From positions 48,143,458 through 48,207,457 of the forward strand of contig NC_084922.1 of NCBI RefSeq assembly GCF_958298935.1: a stretch of 64,000 nt of DNA. The letters are read 5' to 3'. Both the position numbers and the translations under genes were made by a program. Source of the DNA: Phragmites australis (lineage: Eukaryota > Streptophyta > Magnoliopsida > Poales > Poaceae). Below, one piece after another: positions 34,601-46,160 of the stretch (its first letter is position 1; each line of letters begins with the position of its first letter). The notes under the pieces were generated by a model. That model was not told where the DNA came from. It worked only from the letters and a program-made list of their open reading frames with translations, and made no database searches.

Positions 34601-35206
34601 CAGTTCATGCAATATCCAAAGCATAACCGTGAGCGTTGCGACCTGTTAAGGGACTATTCATGCCTACCCAAACCAGACCTAGAGCACCCAGTTGCCCCTG
34701 GTCATCTATATACCCCACCACCGGTAATATCGATGAGTTGCAGCATGGAGGGGGATGTCAGAGACTTCTCAGATGTGAAATCAGGTCTTCTTGGCTGTAT
34801 GAAGTCCTTATCACCGGCAGTGACGTGTACAGTTGATTCAGTTTCTGTTCAACTTAGTGACAGCGTTGTGACCTCAACTGATGGTGACCTGAAGTTTTCC
34901 AATGTGGAAGGGTTGCCCAACTTTAAAGTTTCTTACTTCGATCAGACAAAGAGCCAAGCCACTTTGCTTACTTCAGAAGATGCAAATCTCATAGGATGCA
35001 CAGAAATGGCTTGTCTACCTAATGACCTGCCCGGTTATCAACTTCAAGGTGTCTCTTTTGAGAATATAGGACTGAATAGCATCGATTTGTTTCAGTACAA
35101 TGATGCAATGATACTACCTGGACTACAAAATAACTGGTATGATGATCTAGAGTTTAGCAGCGAAACAACAGACTACCCGCTGATAGATGGATGCCTATTT
35201 GCATAA
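31651..35206 (+). CDS. ORR26-like: Type-B two-component response regulator (ORR26/ORR23-like)
   Basis: Five exons: 31651-31765, 32671-32823, 32936-33316, 33415-33491 and 34187-35206; all junctions are GT/AG and in phase, giving 581 residues. The receiver domain (about 13-130) has the acidic pocket DDD 19-21, the phospho-acceptor D65 in [11 protein letters not shown] and K114 in YLLKPVR. The GARP/Myb-like DNA-binding B motif (about 194-252) has [29 protein letters not shown] and [11 protein letters not shown]. The acidic, Gln-poor C-terminus is the activation region. Such proteins are nuclear transcription factors activated by His-Asp phosphorelay in cytokinin signalling. The ATG at 31651 is chosen because [20 protein letters not shown] matches family N-termini; the in-frame upstream frame has no ATG. 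From memory the sequence is closest to rice ORR26/ORR23, and the nearby SMC2 gene favours ORR26. No defect is seen. Confidence 0.93.
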
Positions 35207-35874
35207 ATGTGTCAGCTGCCCTCATCTTTCGACCACGTCCTTCGGCGAGGAAGGATGATGTTCTTTGGTATGTTCCCGTATAGCACCTCTTGTAGGGCTA
35301 TAGTGATCTAACTTGATCCTGTGGTGGAAGGATTTAATTTGTAGTTTCTCCACTTTTGATAATTATCTGTATTATAGATTCTGCTATGGTACAATGACTA
35401 TAATATATACTCTTTACGGTGATCTTCAAAACTATGTATGACATTTGCAGTAAACTCTTACTCTGACGTAGCATTGCATATGATATGTGAGACTTATGAT
35501 ATTCACAGGAAACCTTATTTATATAGGTGAAGAGAATTCCTGCAGAGACTGCAATTTGTGAATTTATTTGCTGATCTAACCTGAAAGAATTACATAGGTG
35601 AAGGTGAATACAGCTGTAAGCAGAGTTCTAGTGCAATTCTGATGCAGAAATAATTTATGTGCAGATGCAAGGATGACATATCAGACATAATGAAGAGAAC
35701 AGTGCTAGGCAACAAGAAAAAAAAGTCAATCCACTAGTTTGCCTACAGACTAGTTCTTCAACTTAAATCGGGCAATGACAGCCACTCGCTTGCTGCTGCA
35801 TCAACAGGACTGGTCACTTACAATGGATATTCAATGTCATGGAGGCCATGAAAGTGGCATATTTAATGACATCA
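35207..35874 (+). other. 3' UTR and downstream flank of the response regulator
   Basis: Non-coding. Begins with the 3' UTR of the type-B regulator, with TATAATATATA-like AT-rich sequence near 35400, and ends at the poly(T) marking the 3' end of the adjacent LINE. Confidence 0.45.
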
Positions 35875-36211
35875 TTTTTTAACTGTACAGTAGGGGAATC
35901 CTCTACTGTGTTAGTATATTATTAAAAAAACAAAACAAAAAAGAAAGGAAGCCAGTATAAAATTGTACAGGAAGAAGCAGACATCAAGAGAAAGGAGGAG
36001 AGAGAGAATTAGGGGAGGGAATCTATCAAGGAGGTGACGGCTGGGTTTATTACACTGCTCATTCTGTACAAATGTAAATAGACAAGCGCAGCTCGCTGAA
36101 AGATTTTCCTATTTCTTTGTTTCCATATCTCCCACCACCATCATGAAAACCTCCATAAAGAAAGATAAGCGCGATTTGTTTCGGAGCTTCCTGGGTCACG
36201 GTAAAGAAAGG

Positions 36212-38271
36212 TGTAATACCCGAAAATTGCTAAATTCATTTGTGATCGTGGGACCCATGAGGGAGCACAAAATTTGACCTTTTAAACTGTTGCTCGGTTA
36301 GACGATCGGAGACCGCGGATGTATAAATCACGTCGAGACGATTCCATATTGCTATCTAGCGTCGTGTTTGGGCACTCGGTGAGTCTGTGGCGAGACTAAT
36401 GAATTTAGACCATTGGATAAAAAAAAGGATAAAGCTCATTGGGATCGGCTCCCACCCGATCCCACCCCCCATTCGGCCCCGACTCACCCTAACCAGCCTC
36501 TGGTTGCCACCTTAGCCCCGCCGCCGGTCGCCGATCGGAGCGCCGCTAGTCGGTGGCACAGTGGGGATGCAAGGGAGGCTGTGGGAGTGAGCTAGGGGGG
36601 CCAGTCGGCCACGAAGGAGAAGAGAAGGGAAGGAAGAGGATGAAAGGAAAGGAAAGAAGAAGAAAGAAGGAAGGAAGGAGAAGGTGGTCTTCCGCGAGTT
36701 CGTCGGTTTCTTCACCGATTTACGGTTCCACCCTAAATGTGACTCCTTCGTAGTCCTTAGATGCTCATAGGTAGTCGATTGGTTGTCTTGTCGTCAATTG
36801 AGTGTGTTGTTGGTCTGGTTAGTGCGTAGTGCGTTAATTTAATTTGAGGCCTAACTGGTGTCAGATGCGAGTGTATGTTTATAATGGAAGTTGTAGTTCG
36901 TGTCATAGACTTTCCGTTGACGTTGACGTTGTTCTTCTTGGGTAAGCGATTTAGATATTTTTAGCTAATTGGTGTTGGTGTACGGCGAGGATTAGCCCGT
37001 GCGTTGTGTCTTGTTCTTTGGTCTTCGACCGAGCTAGAGGAAGTTCTTGCTCAAAGTCTAACAAGCTAGTTGGTAGATATCTTTATGTAGCCTTTGGTTG
37101 TCGGGATTACAAGGTTTTGGGGTGTAGAAGCATGTGCCATCTTTTGTTTTGTTGTTGTTGTGTCTTGGTGCTAATTTGGTGTTTGTTCAGGAGGTGCCGC
37201 TCCAGTCGCAGCTAGTGTCCGCCTTCATCGCTGATAAAGGCAAATGAATGTAGCAGATGGCTACACTTTAACTTTTTATTTGGTTGCCTCCATTCTTTTA
37301 ATTGCCATGAACATATCTAATCTAATAAATTATTAATGGCTTGTTACCATGTTGTTTAGCTTGCATAAGGTTACTCGGTTCTTGATTTATAAAGTGCAGT
37401 AAGTGTAATATGTCGCTTGTAGTTGATCTTTACTATATTGTGCAATTATTGAAGTATTAAGCATGTCTTGGAAGTTATGTTGTTGGCTATGCATATGCAT
37501 CTCATGCATTGGAAGCTATGTCACCGTCTTATGGCCGTGATCGCACCGATACAGCATCATACGTTACCCGTGGAGGGGTACAACGCACACCCTTACATTG
37601 ACCGTGGAGGGGTAAATGTGAGGATGAGCAAGCATACACATTCATATGATGTTTCATATCTTTGATCGCATCATTTTTGTATGCCAAAAGGAAGTCTTTA
37701 ATTTTTGCTTATATATGATGCGGTTGTGAAGGATCAAGCTAGATGATGTTATAATTGGTGGTGTTGCTATTGGTTGGGCTTAGCCATATTATCTAGATGT
37801 TATTCTGTTTGATCTCCATGCTTTTATTATAAATGGCTGCTTAATCAATTATGGCTAAATAACTTGTTAAAGCAAATTTGTTTGCTGAGATTTTTGAATC
37901 TCACCCTTACTTTCTTTCCAGGTATCCCTTTCAAGGTGATGGTGCGTATGTGGGATAGGTAGCTGCACATCGCTTGCATATTCACCATTCTCTTTTGGTT
38001 AATCTTGTTATGTTGTTAGATGATGAACCTTAGCCATGTGATGTATATTTTGGCTCGTGGTGGTTTGGATGTATAATCGAGGCTTGTTTCTCGTTTGCTA
38101 GGATCTTTAATTGCTAGTGTGATGTTCTATAAACTGTTATATATCTCTTGTGTGTTGTTGCCAGTTATACCTCCAGTTTCAGGGGAGGTGCTGCCAAAAT
38201 TTTTCTTTCGACAGCCTTGTAAGTTGGTTTGAGTGGAATTTTGGGTTTGTGGTGATCCTCGGGGTGTTACA
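36212..38271. mobile_element. 2.06-kb solo LTR inserted in the second LINE
   Basis: Starts TGTAATACCCG and ends CGGGGTGTTACA, flanked by AAAGG on both sides (36207-36211 and 38272-38276). The zf-RVT end of the host LINE resumes on the other side. No internal coding region, so a solo LTR. The GC-rich stretch near 36450-36600 and the short frames within it are not genes. Confidence 0.85.
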
Positions 38272-38755
38272 AAAGGCTTGGAATGATCCCAAACCACTTG
38301 AAGGTGCTGCCATCACCTTATGGAAAAAGGACATTTAAAAAAGAGGTGAAAAGTTGACTCTTCAATGTTTTGGAAGCAAAGGACACAATTGTAATCATTG
38401 CCTTCGATGTGAAAGTTCTTCCTTCTCAAAAGATTTGTGAAGTTGATCATATCTTTGAAAAGTAGCCATACAGAGACTTTAATCTTCTTAAAGCATTTTG
38501 ACTTCCAAATCCAGATAAAGGAAGAGGGAGGAGGAGTGAGATTCCTGAAAATGAAGACATAGAACCTGTTGGGTGAGTAAGGTTTGGATCCCTAGGTACA
38601 TGACCAAGTGTCCCTCCTATCCTAGAGTGATGTGCGCGCTACTTATTGACTAAAAGAGAAGTGAAAATGATCCTACTGGCTCCCATAAGTGACAAATTGA
38701 GCTAGACAGATCATCTTGTCCTTTGCATATGAGAATAATCTTGGTAGGTGCTCTT

Positions 38756-40915
38756 TGAAAGTGCATTTAACCCCTAAATATGGTTTTGGTAATTAATAAT
38801 AATATCTATAGACTAACAGTTATGTTGAGAATTGTTAGTAGATTGTTCCATAGATAATGCATGGAGAAGAGATATTCATCTAAATGGATGAGCTCTAAGT
38901 AATACTCAGGTAAGTCAATGACAACATCTATGGATTAACAATGTTGTTGAGAATTGTTATTAGGTTATTCTACAAGGGATACATAAGTGATGAAATAAGG
39001 ATTCATTAAGGAATGCCATGAGTTCAAAGAATTGCATCGAAGTCATTGAGATCTTAGTGATGCTCATAAGAAAAAGAAAAAGCTTGAAGAATGAAGGCTA
39101 AGTTACTTGTGGAGATCAAGTAACTAAATGTATGCCATTGTCAATTATGTTTTATAGATTAACCCATGTGCTTTATGCTTTGAGAATGAGTTGGGGTTAG
39201 GATCCATAAGAATGCATAAGTTGAATTGAAATCCAATATGCCAAGAGTGAAGAACAAAGATTGGACTCCATATTTGATAAAGTGAATTCATTGGAGATAT
39301 CGGATAAAAGTTATTCACTATACCAAGACGGTAAAGGGCAAGCAAGACTCGGCTACAATGGATCATCCTGTGATGAAGAGCATGCAAATGGCTTTGTGCC
39401 GAAGGATCAAAATGATGGTAAAGAGCGAGGGAAGGCTTTGCGTCAATACCGTGCAAGGCCATGGGAAGCTACAAGTGATTCACATCAATCACATGAAGAA
39501 TCAAGAAGAAACGGAGTGAAGATGATATGAAAAATGACAACCCTGTAAGTTTGAAGGAAAGAAGCGGCATTTAAAGGTATTGACGCAAGCTCCTTGTTCA
39601 CTAAACAAGAACGCGTGCAATGATGAGCATGAATGAATGCAACAAGGTACGCCACAATGCTAAACAACATGCTAGAAGTATAAACATGCGAATCAATGTA
39701 ATACTAAACGATCTAAACGAAATCTGAAAAATAACAACCATCCGGAGTATCCGAGTTTGTTCGGAATGTCCGGGTTCGGACCCTTCGGGTGAACCTCCGG
39801 AAGAGGCGCTCTGTTATTGCATTTTCCTTGTCTGACCCAGAGTATCCGGGTGAATCCGGAATATCCAGGTTCCAGAGTCTCCGGACCATCCTCCGGTGAA
39901 GGCGCTCGGTTAACCACTATTCTAACTTAACCCGGAACTTCCAAACTTGTTCGGACTATCCGGGATGTGCCGGACACTCCGGGTGAGGCTTCGGGAGAGG
40001 CTCTTGGTTATTCGTTAACGCGGCTACCCGGAGTCTCCGAGCTTACCTGGATTATCCGGGTGATACAAACTTGGGTTCTTTCATAATTTTTTCCCTTAGT
40101 GATTCGACCCACTTTACAAATCTGTGCTACACAAACGTGTATATGACCTATCCAAAGGATTCTAAACTCATCTTGCACTCTAAACCCTAATCAATTTTGA
40201 AAACAATTCGACGGATGATTTCTGCTAAACCCGGAGTATATGGGTGAGGCCGAAATATCCAGGCCAGCCTAGAAAACTGCTCTCGAGTGGATTTTTGGGT
40301 CGATTCGAATTGCGATCTTTTCCAATCCTAAAGAGAACATGTTAGGGATAGTCCAAGGGTCCTGAAACTTACTAATCAACTAGTAACACAACTCTAGACT
40401 TCATATTTGTCCAAAATTCCATTTTTGCTCCAAAAAGCTCAAGAACGCCAAGAACTTCAAGAATTACTCGATTATTCCATGAAAATAAAAATGAATTAGA
40501 TAGATGAGCAGCTCATGAGCTAGAGAATGCAATGGTACCACATGCATACCTTAAATCCTTCTCTTGTGGGCGGATTTGAGGGAGGAATGGAGAGAGCTTG
40601 AGTGGGAGAGTGAGAGGGGGTTGAGCTGCAACTGCAACTGCAAGGTGGAGGTGTGGGAAGTGAGGGAGGAGAGAGAGAGAGAGAGCAAGTGGGGTTGCCC
40701 ACTTGAGTGGTTGGGATGGTGGGGCCCACATGTTAGAGAAAGGAGATATTTTCAATGTGATTTTTATTCTTTTCTCTCCTAATTTTCTTTCTCTTATCCA
40801 AATGATTTTAAACGAATTTCTCTAATGTGCCAAAATAATTCCCCTCCAATTTAATTATAATGCTAATGACACATGATTAAGATTAATCACGAGATTACGG
40901 AATTTGGGATGCGAC
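38756..40915. mobile_element. Compound LTR insertion inside the second LINE
   Basis: The left edge TGAAAGTGCATTTAACCCC matches the start of the solo LTR at 46161 (TGAAAGTGCATCTAGGCCCC), and 39730-40070 carries the same CCGGAGT/ATCCGGG palindromic words. The right edge, read on the minus strand, begins TGTCGCATCCCAAATTCC, a different LTR start. The interruption separates DVWNERYLK from LPRLFSYAKD of the LINE. I read it as two nested or abutting LTR remnants; the internal boundary and target duplications are not resolved. AG-rich sequence and a GA microsatellite lie at about 40600-40685. Confidence 0.55.
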
Positions 40916-43013
40916 ATATTTGAGGTATCTTTCATTCCAAACATCAAGCCAGTGAAGAACTGTTGATCTGTCGCCTAAGGACCCGGAAGCCACACCTATG
41001 AAGTGATCACAAAACTTCATTATGTCCATCCACCAATAGGAGCCTTTGGGAGACGAGTTATGTGGTAAGGGACCATCAGCATAGCGCGTGCTCCATATCA
41101 AATTGATCCAAAGAACATTTGCCTAAAGAGGTGTTTCATTAGAAAGGGCTCATTCTGCACATGAAGCTTGATGAAACCAAGCCCCCTCTATTTTTCAGAG
41201 TGCAGACCAGAGGTCACGCCACTATAGGTTTTCCTTTAGCATTGATATCCGTTCATCTCCAAAGGCAATGCTTGCGAGCTTTGTCCATATTCTCAATAAC
41301 CTTCTTAGGCAACCTTAAGGAGCACATTGTATATGTTGGTAGGGAGGATAGTGCCAAATTGACCAAGGTAAGTCTATCAACCATGCCCAACAGAGAATAG
41401 GTAGTGGACAGTCTTTTCTGAAAATTGCTCATTAGGGTGGAGAAGTGCTCCACTTTTGGTCTGTGAGTTCCCAAAGGGAGACCCAAATAGCGGAAGGGAA
41501 AGGAACCAATTTTGCAAACAAACATGCTAGCCAGGAGTTCCATCATTTCAGCAAAAACATTGATGGGAACCATACATGATTTGTGGTAATTAACCTTCAA
41601 TCATGTGTATGTGCTGAAAGTGTGTAGGAGCCCTTTGAGGCAGAAGATTTGTCTTTGAGAAGCATGTATAACTAATATAGTGTCGTCGACATACTGAACC
41701 ACTGGAAAGTCTGAGTCATGATGGAGGGCTAAAGGATGACTGATTAGACCTCTGTTGGCCGCTTCCTTGACAATAATTTGGAGGAGATCAGCAACAAGCA
41801 CAGAGAGAAGTGGTGAAAGCGGATCACCTTATATGACCCCTCTTTTACATTGAAAGGACTTTCTGGGGACCCATTGAGAAGGACTGAAGAGGTACCTGAG
41901 TCCAGAATGGTTCTCACCCAACCCATCTAGCTATGAATGAACCCAAGATGTTTCATCATTTGCATGATAGTCTGATGCTCAATGGTGTAAAAAGCCTTCT
42001 CAAAATCCAACGTGAGAATAACTAGCTCTTTCTTTGACTGATGACATTGGTGAAGATACTCGAAAGCCCATCTGAGACAGACAATCTTGGATGGATCTGC
42101 CTTTTATAAATCCATATTGGTTCTGATGTATGAGGTTCAGGATTACCGACTGAAGTCTGTTAGCTAGTAGCTTGGTTGACAACTTTAGGGAGGTGTTAAG
42201 CAAGGACATTGGTCTATAGTCGCTTTGAGTTTCTAGGGTACTGATCTTCAGCACCAGGGTGATGAAAGAGCTGTTAATTGGTCGTAGGTCTCGGGCTGTC
42301 GAAATAGAAATCAAGAAACATCGAATAGAAATCTCCCTTGATGAAATTCCAAGATTTTTTTAGGAAGAGGTCGTTGAACCCATCAGGACTTGGGGCCTTA
42401 TCTGATGGCAAAACTTTGATTATGCCATCAATTTCTTCAGTGGTAAAGGGGGCCAAGAGATTGTTAAGATTATCTATCGAGGAGACAAGATCCTCCAAAT
42501 CAAAACTCATGACCGGGCAATCAGAATGTCCCATTCTGGACCTGAAAGTGTCCCATACAACTATAGCCTTTTCACTATGACTAGTCACTTCTCTTCCATC
42601 TTCTGTCAGCAGATGGCCTCCAAAATGTTTCTTCAATCTTGACAATCCATATCTACAAAATTTGCTCCTGCCTCAGCTCCTCCGATGCCCTAGGCTCAAA
42701 TAGCAGGTCTTGAGTTACCTCCTCAGGAGGGATGCTACATCTTTGTCGTTGCCACTTCCCTGATAGCCTTTGTGCCAATTTCTGGGAAAACTCCAGGATA
42801 GTTGTCTAGGTCAGCAATCGAAGAAAATTTAATCGGACTAGGGAAAGGAGAAAGGAAGACTGAATTACCATCATAGCTTGTTGGAGTTGTGATCAGGGCT
42901 GTGGGAGCCTTAGATTTTCCTTTCCCTTTGGAGGATGTTGAGGTGGCAAGCACTAGGCAACAACCTCTATGTTTGTTTTCCAATCTTTTACTTCTCCTCA
43001 AACTACCTTCCAT

Positions 43014-43526
43014 CTAACTTCCGGATTACAAGTACTCAAGCTGATTCGCCCCTTGGACCATTGGCTTCCTTATCCCGGTTTGGCTTTGAGAATCTGGGCC
43101 GGCTTCCTCCTCTGGTAGGTGTTCTTGAACACTAGTTTTGTCCCTAAGAGCAGACCACTTGTTTGTGGTAAAGGTGGCAACGTGCAAAATGCCCGCGGGT
43201 AGAGGCTACACACACCCGCGCCCGCCACAGGTAGGAAACGTCGCCCGTGCTCGCCGCCCCCGCGGGCACACCCGTATGCCCACCTGCTTCAGCTCAATCA
43301 TGTGACGTCGTTGTTGTCTAGCCCCTCGCCGCCCATGGCGCGTCGTCGCCCTCATAGTAGTTATAAGGAGGGGGGAACGGAGGCGAGCGAGAAGGGCTAG
43401 AGTGGAGTCGCGCCATTGGGAGTATAGCTCGGGGCGTCGCGCCATCAGGGCACAGGGAGTCGTGCCATTAGTAGGGCTGGATGCGTCGACGGGTTCGGGA
43501 CGGGTGGTTGGCGGTGGGATCTGTGG
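43014..43526. other. GC-rich repeat-like spacer
   Basis: 43140-43500 is rich in CCCGCGGG/GGGCACACCCG words resembling dispersed GC-rich grass repeats. No gene was recognised. Confidence 0.35.
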
Positions 43527-45226
43527 TGTAACATCCTGAGTTAAGCACGCTAATTGATTGCAGATTTCACTCCAAATTAAAACTTTTTAGATTAATTAAG
43601 CTAACTAAGATTAAGAAAATATGTATGTGGATGAGTATATACCAGTATATATATACCATCATATTTATGAGTTGTGCATTAGTTGAGTTTTGTGGTTCTT
43701 TGTGTGGAGATTTAAAATAGAATGTTTCTCAATTTTGAAATCTAATCTTAGATTCTATTCAGCTCAAAATTCCTTAAATTCAAAGCCCCTCCCAAGGATC
43801 GTTACCCAAATCCAAATCAAAGTTCAAATATTTCAAATGGAGTTGATCTTAATCCCAAGTCAAAATTCAAATTTAAAATATTCCATTTTGAATTATTCCC
43901 AAAATCCCTCTCTCTTTTCTTTTTCTCTTTTCCTTTTATCCTGGGCCGATTTCTTCTCCCCTCTCTCTTTCTCAGCCCACCAGCCGGCCCGACCTCCTTT
44001 CCCTCCCCCCTTCCTCACGCGTGCGGGCTGCCGCAGCCTCGTGCGGCCCAGCTTCCACGTACGCGGCCCGCTCTTGCATGCTGGCCTACCGACCGCGCTC
44101 GCCCATGCGTAATCTGCGCCGTACACGTGTCACGCATCTAAGCTCGCCCGCGCCTTCTACTCCCCCCCCCTCCTCCAACGCAACGCCACGCCACGCTGTC
44201 GCGTGCCACCGCGACGGCCACCTCTCCGAGTCAACCGTGACACTCCTTCGCTTCTCATGCTCTCTCTCCCTCCTCTCTCTCTGTTGCTGCCCATGCTCCA
44301 CGCAATACCGTGCGACTTTCGCACCCATGCTCACGCTTGGCCGGCACAGAGCACGCCCATTCTCGGGAAACAAGGTGGGCGTCGGCCGCCACCTCGCCAC
44401 TGACGTCGCGTGACGCCAGCGAGTCGCACCACCTCTCTCCATCTCCGCCTTCCTCTATAAATAGCACGTACAGAGCTCATATCCTTCCCTTTTTCCCATT
44501 TCACCGCCATTTGCGCCCCTTTTCTCTACCCCTGCTTCGCCATCGTTGACTTGCCGTCAACTTGCCGCTGGGGAGCACCAGGGAGCCGTCACTATCCCTG
44601 TTCTGTCGCCAGTTTGCCGGAAGCCTAACAAGAGTTGTCTGCGCACGGAGCCGAGCCAACACCATTGCCGCCGACGGCCTTCCCGTTCCTTCTACCCAAG
44701 CGCCGGTGAGCCTCCTAGATCCCCCTCGTGTTCTCATAGATAGCGTATAGGCATTCCCATAGCTTGTTCTCGCACGTAGCCGCATGCCACAATAGCCTTT
44801 TGCCTTCGCCGCCGTGCTGAGGTCGCCACCGGCGTTGCAGTTACTCTGTGATGTGGCCGGCCATCGTGCCGTGATACCAAGAGGCACCAGACCTCTTTTC
44901 CTTGCAAATTGGCACCTCCCAGTGCAGGGGAGGTGCTGCCCAATTCTTTCGCGCCGCTGCACTCTCCTCCGGTCGCCGTCTGGGAGTCCTTCTACCGCCT
45001 GGCGCCGTCGACAAGCTCCCCTCTGAATCCGCAGTGCCGTGTAGTGTTCCGGCGTCCGCTCGTCGTCGTGAATCCCTGGCCAGAGCACGTCACCGGTGAG
45101 CTTCCCAGTGTGCGCTGTCGTTAATTTCTGGCCGCCGGCCAACTTCCCCCTCCCCTCCGCCGCTTGCCTCACCATCAATTCCCTACTTATCTTGCCAGAT
45201 GACACTTTCTTATTCACTTGCAGATT
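43527..45226 (+). mobile_element. LTR-like sequence with promoter, upstream of the orphan exon
   Basis: Begins TGTAACATCCTGAG, typical of the 5' edge of grass LTRs, and contains a strong TATA box at 44456-44463 followed by a CT-rich leader and several GT/AG-like splice sites (for example ACCG|GTGAGC near 45091). I could not find the matching CA end or a target duplication, so it may be a truncated LTR or an LTR-derived leader running into the exon at 45227. The multiple GC-rich frames here are not supported as genes. Confidence 0.45.
44456..44463 (+). promoter_or_regulatory. TATA box TATAAATA
   Basis: Perfect plant TATA consensus in a GC-rich context, about 770 bases upstream of the orphan galactosyltransferase exon, pointing toward it. 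Confidence 0.6.
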
Positions 45227-45892
45227 AACCTGCGGCACATCATAAGGAGAGACATAATGATATATCCAGGTTACGTTCCACTACCTGGAGCAAAATACAA
45301 GGTTTTCTATTATGGGCTGAGATTTGGAGTTGGTAATTGGAGCTTTGACAAGGCTGACTGGAGAAATGCTGATGTGGTAAATACTTGCTGGGCCAAGTTT
45401 CCCGACCCACCTGATCCAGCTACCATTATGAAAGAAGATCTAGATGCACGTGAGAGGGATCTACTCAGCATTGAATGTGGGAGGGCTTTGAACAAAGCCC
45501 TATACTTGCACCATGAGCATAGAAATTGTCCTCAATTAGGCACTATTGATAGAACCTCTAAGAAAGTTGAGCACCTTTCACCCTCTAACAAAATCAAGAG
45601 AGTTAGACAGGAGTCATCCAGAGGTAGAAATGGAGGAAACGAGAAAGACATGGATGTGGCAAGAGAGAAAACTATCGGAAGAGCTGTGTCAACTGTATCA
45701 CCTGTACATAGATCTAGGAGACTCGCTAGGTCTTCCAGGATGTGGATAATTGTTGTTTGGGTAGTATTGATTGTAGTGTTTTTACTAGTAATCTCCATGT
45801 TTTTCACAGATCGGAGAAATATTTCAAGATCTAGGGCTTCTAGAAACATGAAGGCCCTGTTTGACTGCTATAAGCCTATAACTATAGAATAG
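45227..45892 (+). pseudogene. Orphan last exon of a peptidyl-serine alpha-galactosyltransferase-like gene
   Basis: A splice acceptor (CACTTGCAG) is followed by a 221-codon open frame with YPGYVPLPGAKYKVFYYGL, GVGNWSFDKADW, VVNTCWAKFPDPPDP and RERDLLSIECGRALNKAL...CP, then a charged linker and one hydrophobic segment (WIIVVWVVLIVVFLLVISMF) near the C-terminus, as in the Golgi/ER peptidyl-serine alpha-galactosyltransferase (SERGT) family, which adds galactose to serines of hydroxyproline-rich proteins such as extensins. Family length is much greater, and none of the catalytic upstream exons is present within the window; LTR-like DNA and a LINE lie immediately upstream. The exon itself is undamaged. 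I call it a truncated gene fragment; it could still be expressed as a chimeric transcript. Family call from memory of conserved motifs. Confidence 0.7.
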
Positions 45893-46160
45893 ACAATATG
45901 ATCATTTATTCCTTTGCCAACAGTCCAAAACAATACATAAAAGGATATAGTCTCATGACTCAGGATCTGACTGAGCTATCATAAGAAGCCAGAGGATGAC
46001 CTTGTAATTTCAAATTTCTTTTACTTTTAGTTGCTAGTAAATTTTGATGCAACTGGTGTTGTATTTAATTTAATAGGTGCTTATAGCATGATGTAAACAC
46101 TTATTTGTTGTTTCGTTTGTTATTGTTTCCCCTTGTCATAAACTGTTAATTTGTGGAAAC
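45893..46160 (+). other. Former 3' UTR of the orphan exon
   Basis: Non-coding AT-rich sequence up to the GAAAC duplication at 46156-46160 where the solo LTR is inserted. Confidence 0.4.

Larger units (their letters stand above)
35875..43013 (-). mobile_element. Second degenerate LINE, split by LTR insertions
   Basis: Read leftward: RRSKRLENKHRG (near 43000), a typical plant LINE linker motif; RT start (TEDGREVTSH near 42600, DKAPSPDGFND near 42400), DYRPMSLLN and [14 protein letters not shown] (42200-42100), VVQYVDDTILVI (near 41700), RYLGLPLG (near 41480), and HWLDVWNERYLK ending at 40917. The frame continues after an LTR insertion with LPRLFSYAKDK (38750) and the zf-RVT motif (CVLCF...FHLFFKCPFS, about 38300-38400), and after a solo LTR with EIWKQRNRKIFQ (about 36120). 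A poly(T) near 35875 marks the 3' end. The endonuclease domain is deleted and many frames are broken. The YVDD catalytic site distinguishes it from the YADD LINE at 18.6-24.4 kb. Confidence 0.85.

Noticed and set aside
38756..40915. Interpretation as one solo LTR
   Set aside because: Left and right edges belong to different LTR families and no matching target duplication was found.
44868..44880. GATACCAA resembling a minus-strand primer-binding site
   Set aside because: Only a partial match and no LTR end is positioned next to it.
44021..45124. Multiple GC-rich frames on both strands, including a 245-codon minus frame
   Set aside because: Simultaneously open in many frames, low complexity, no domain; best explained as LTR-like leader sequence.
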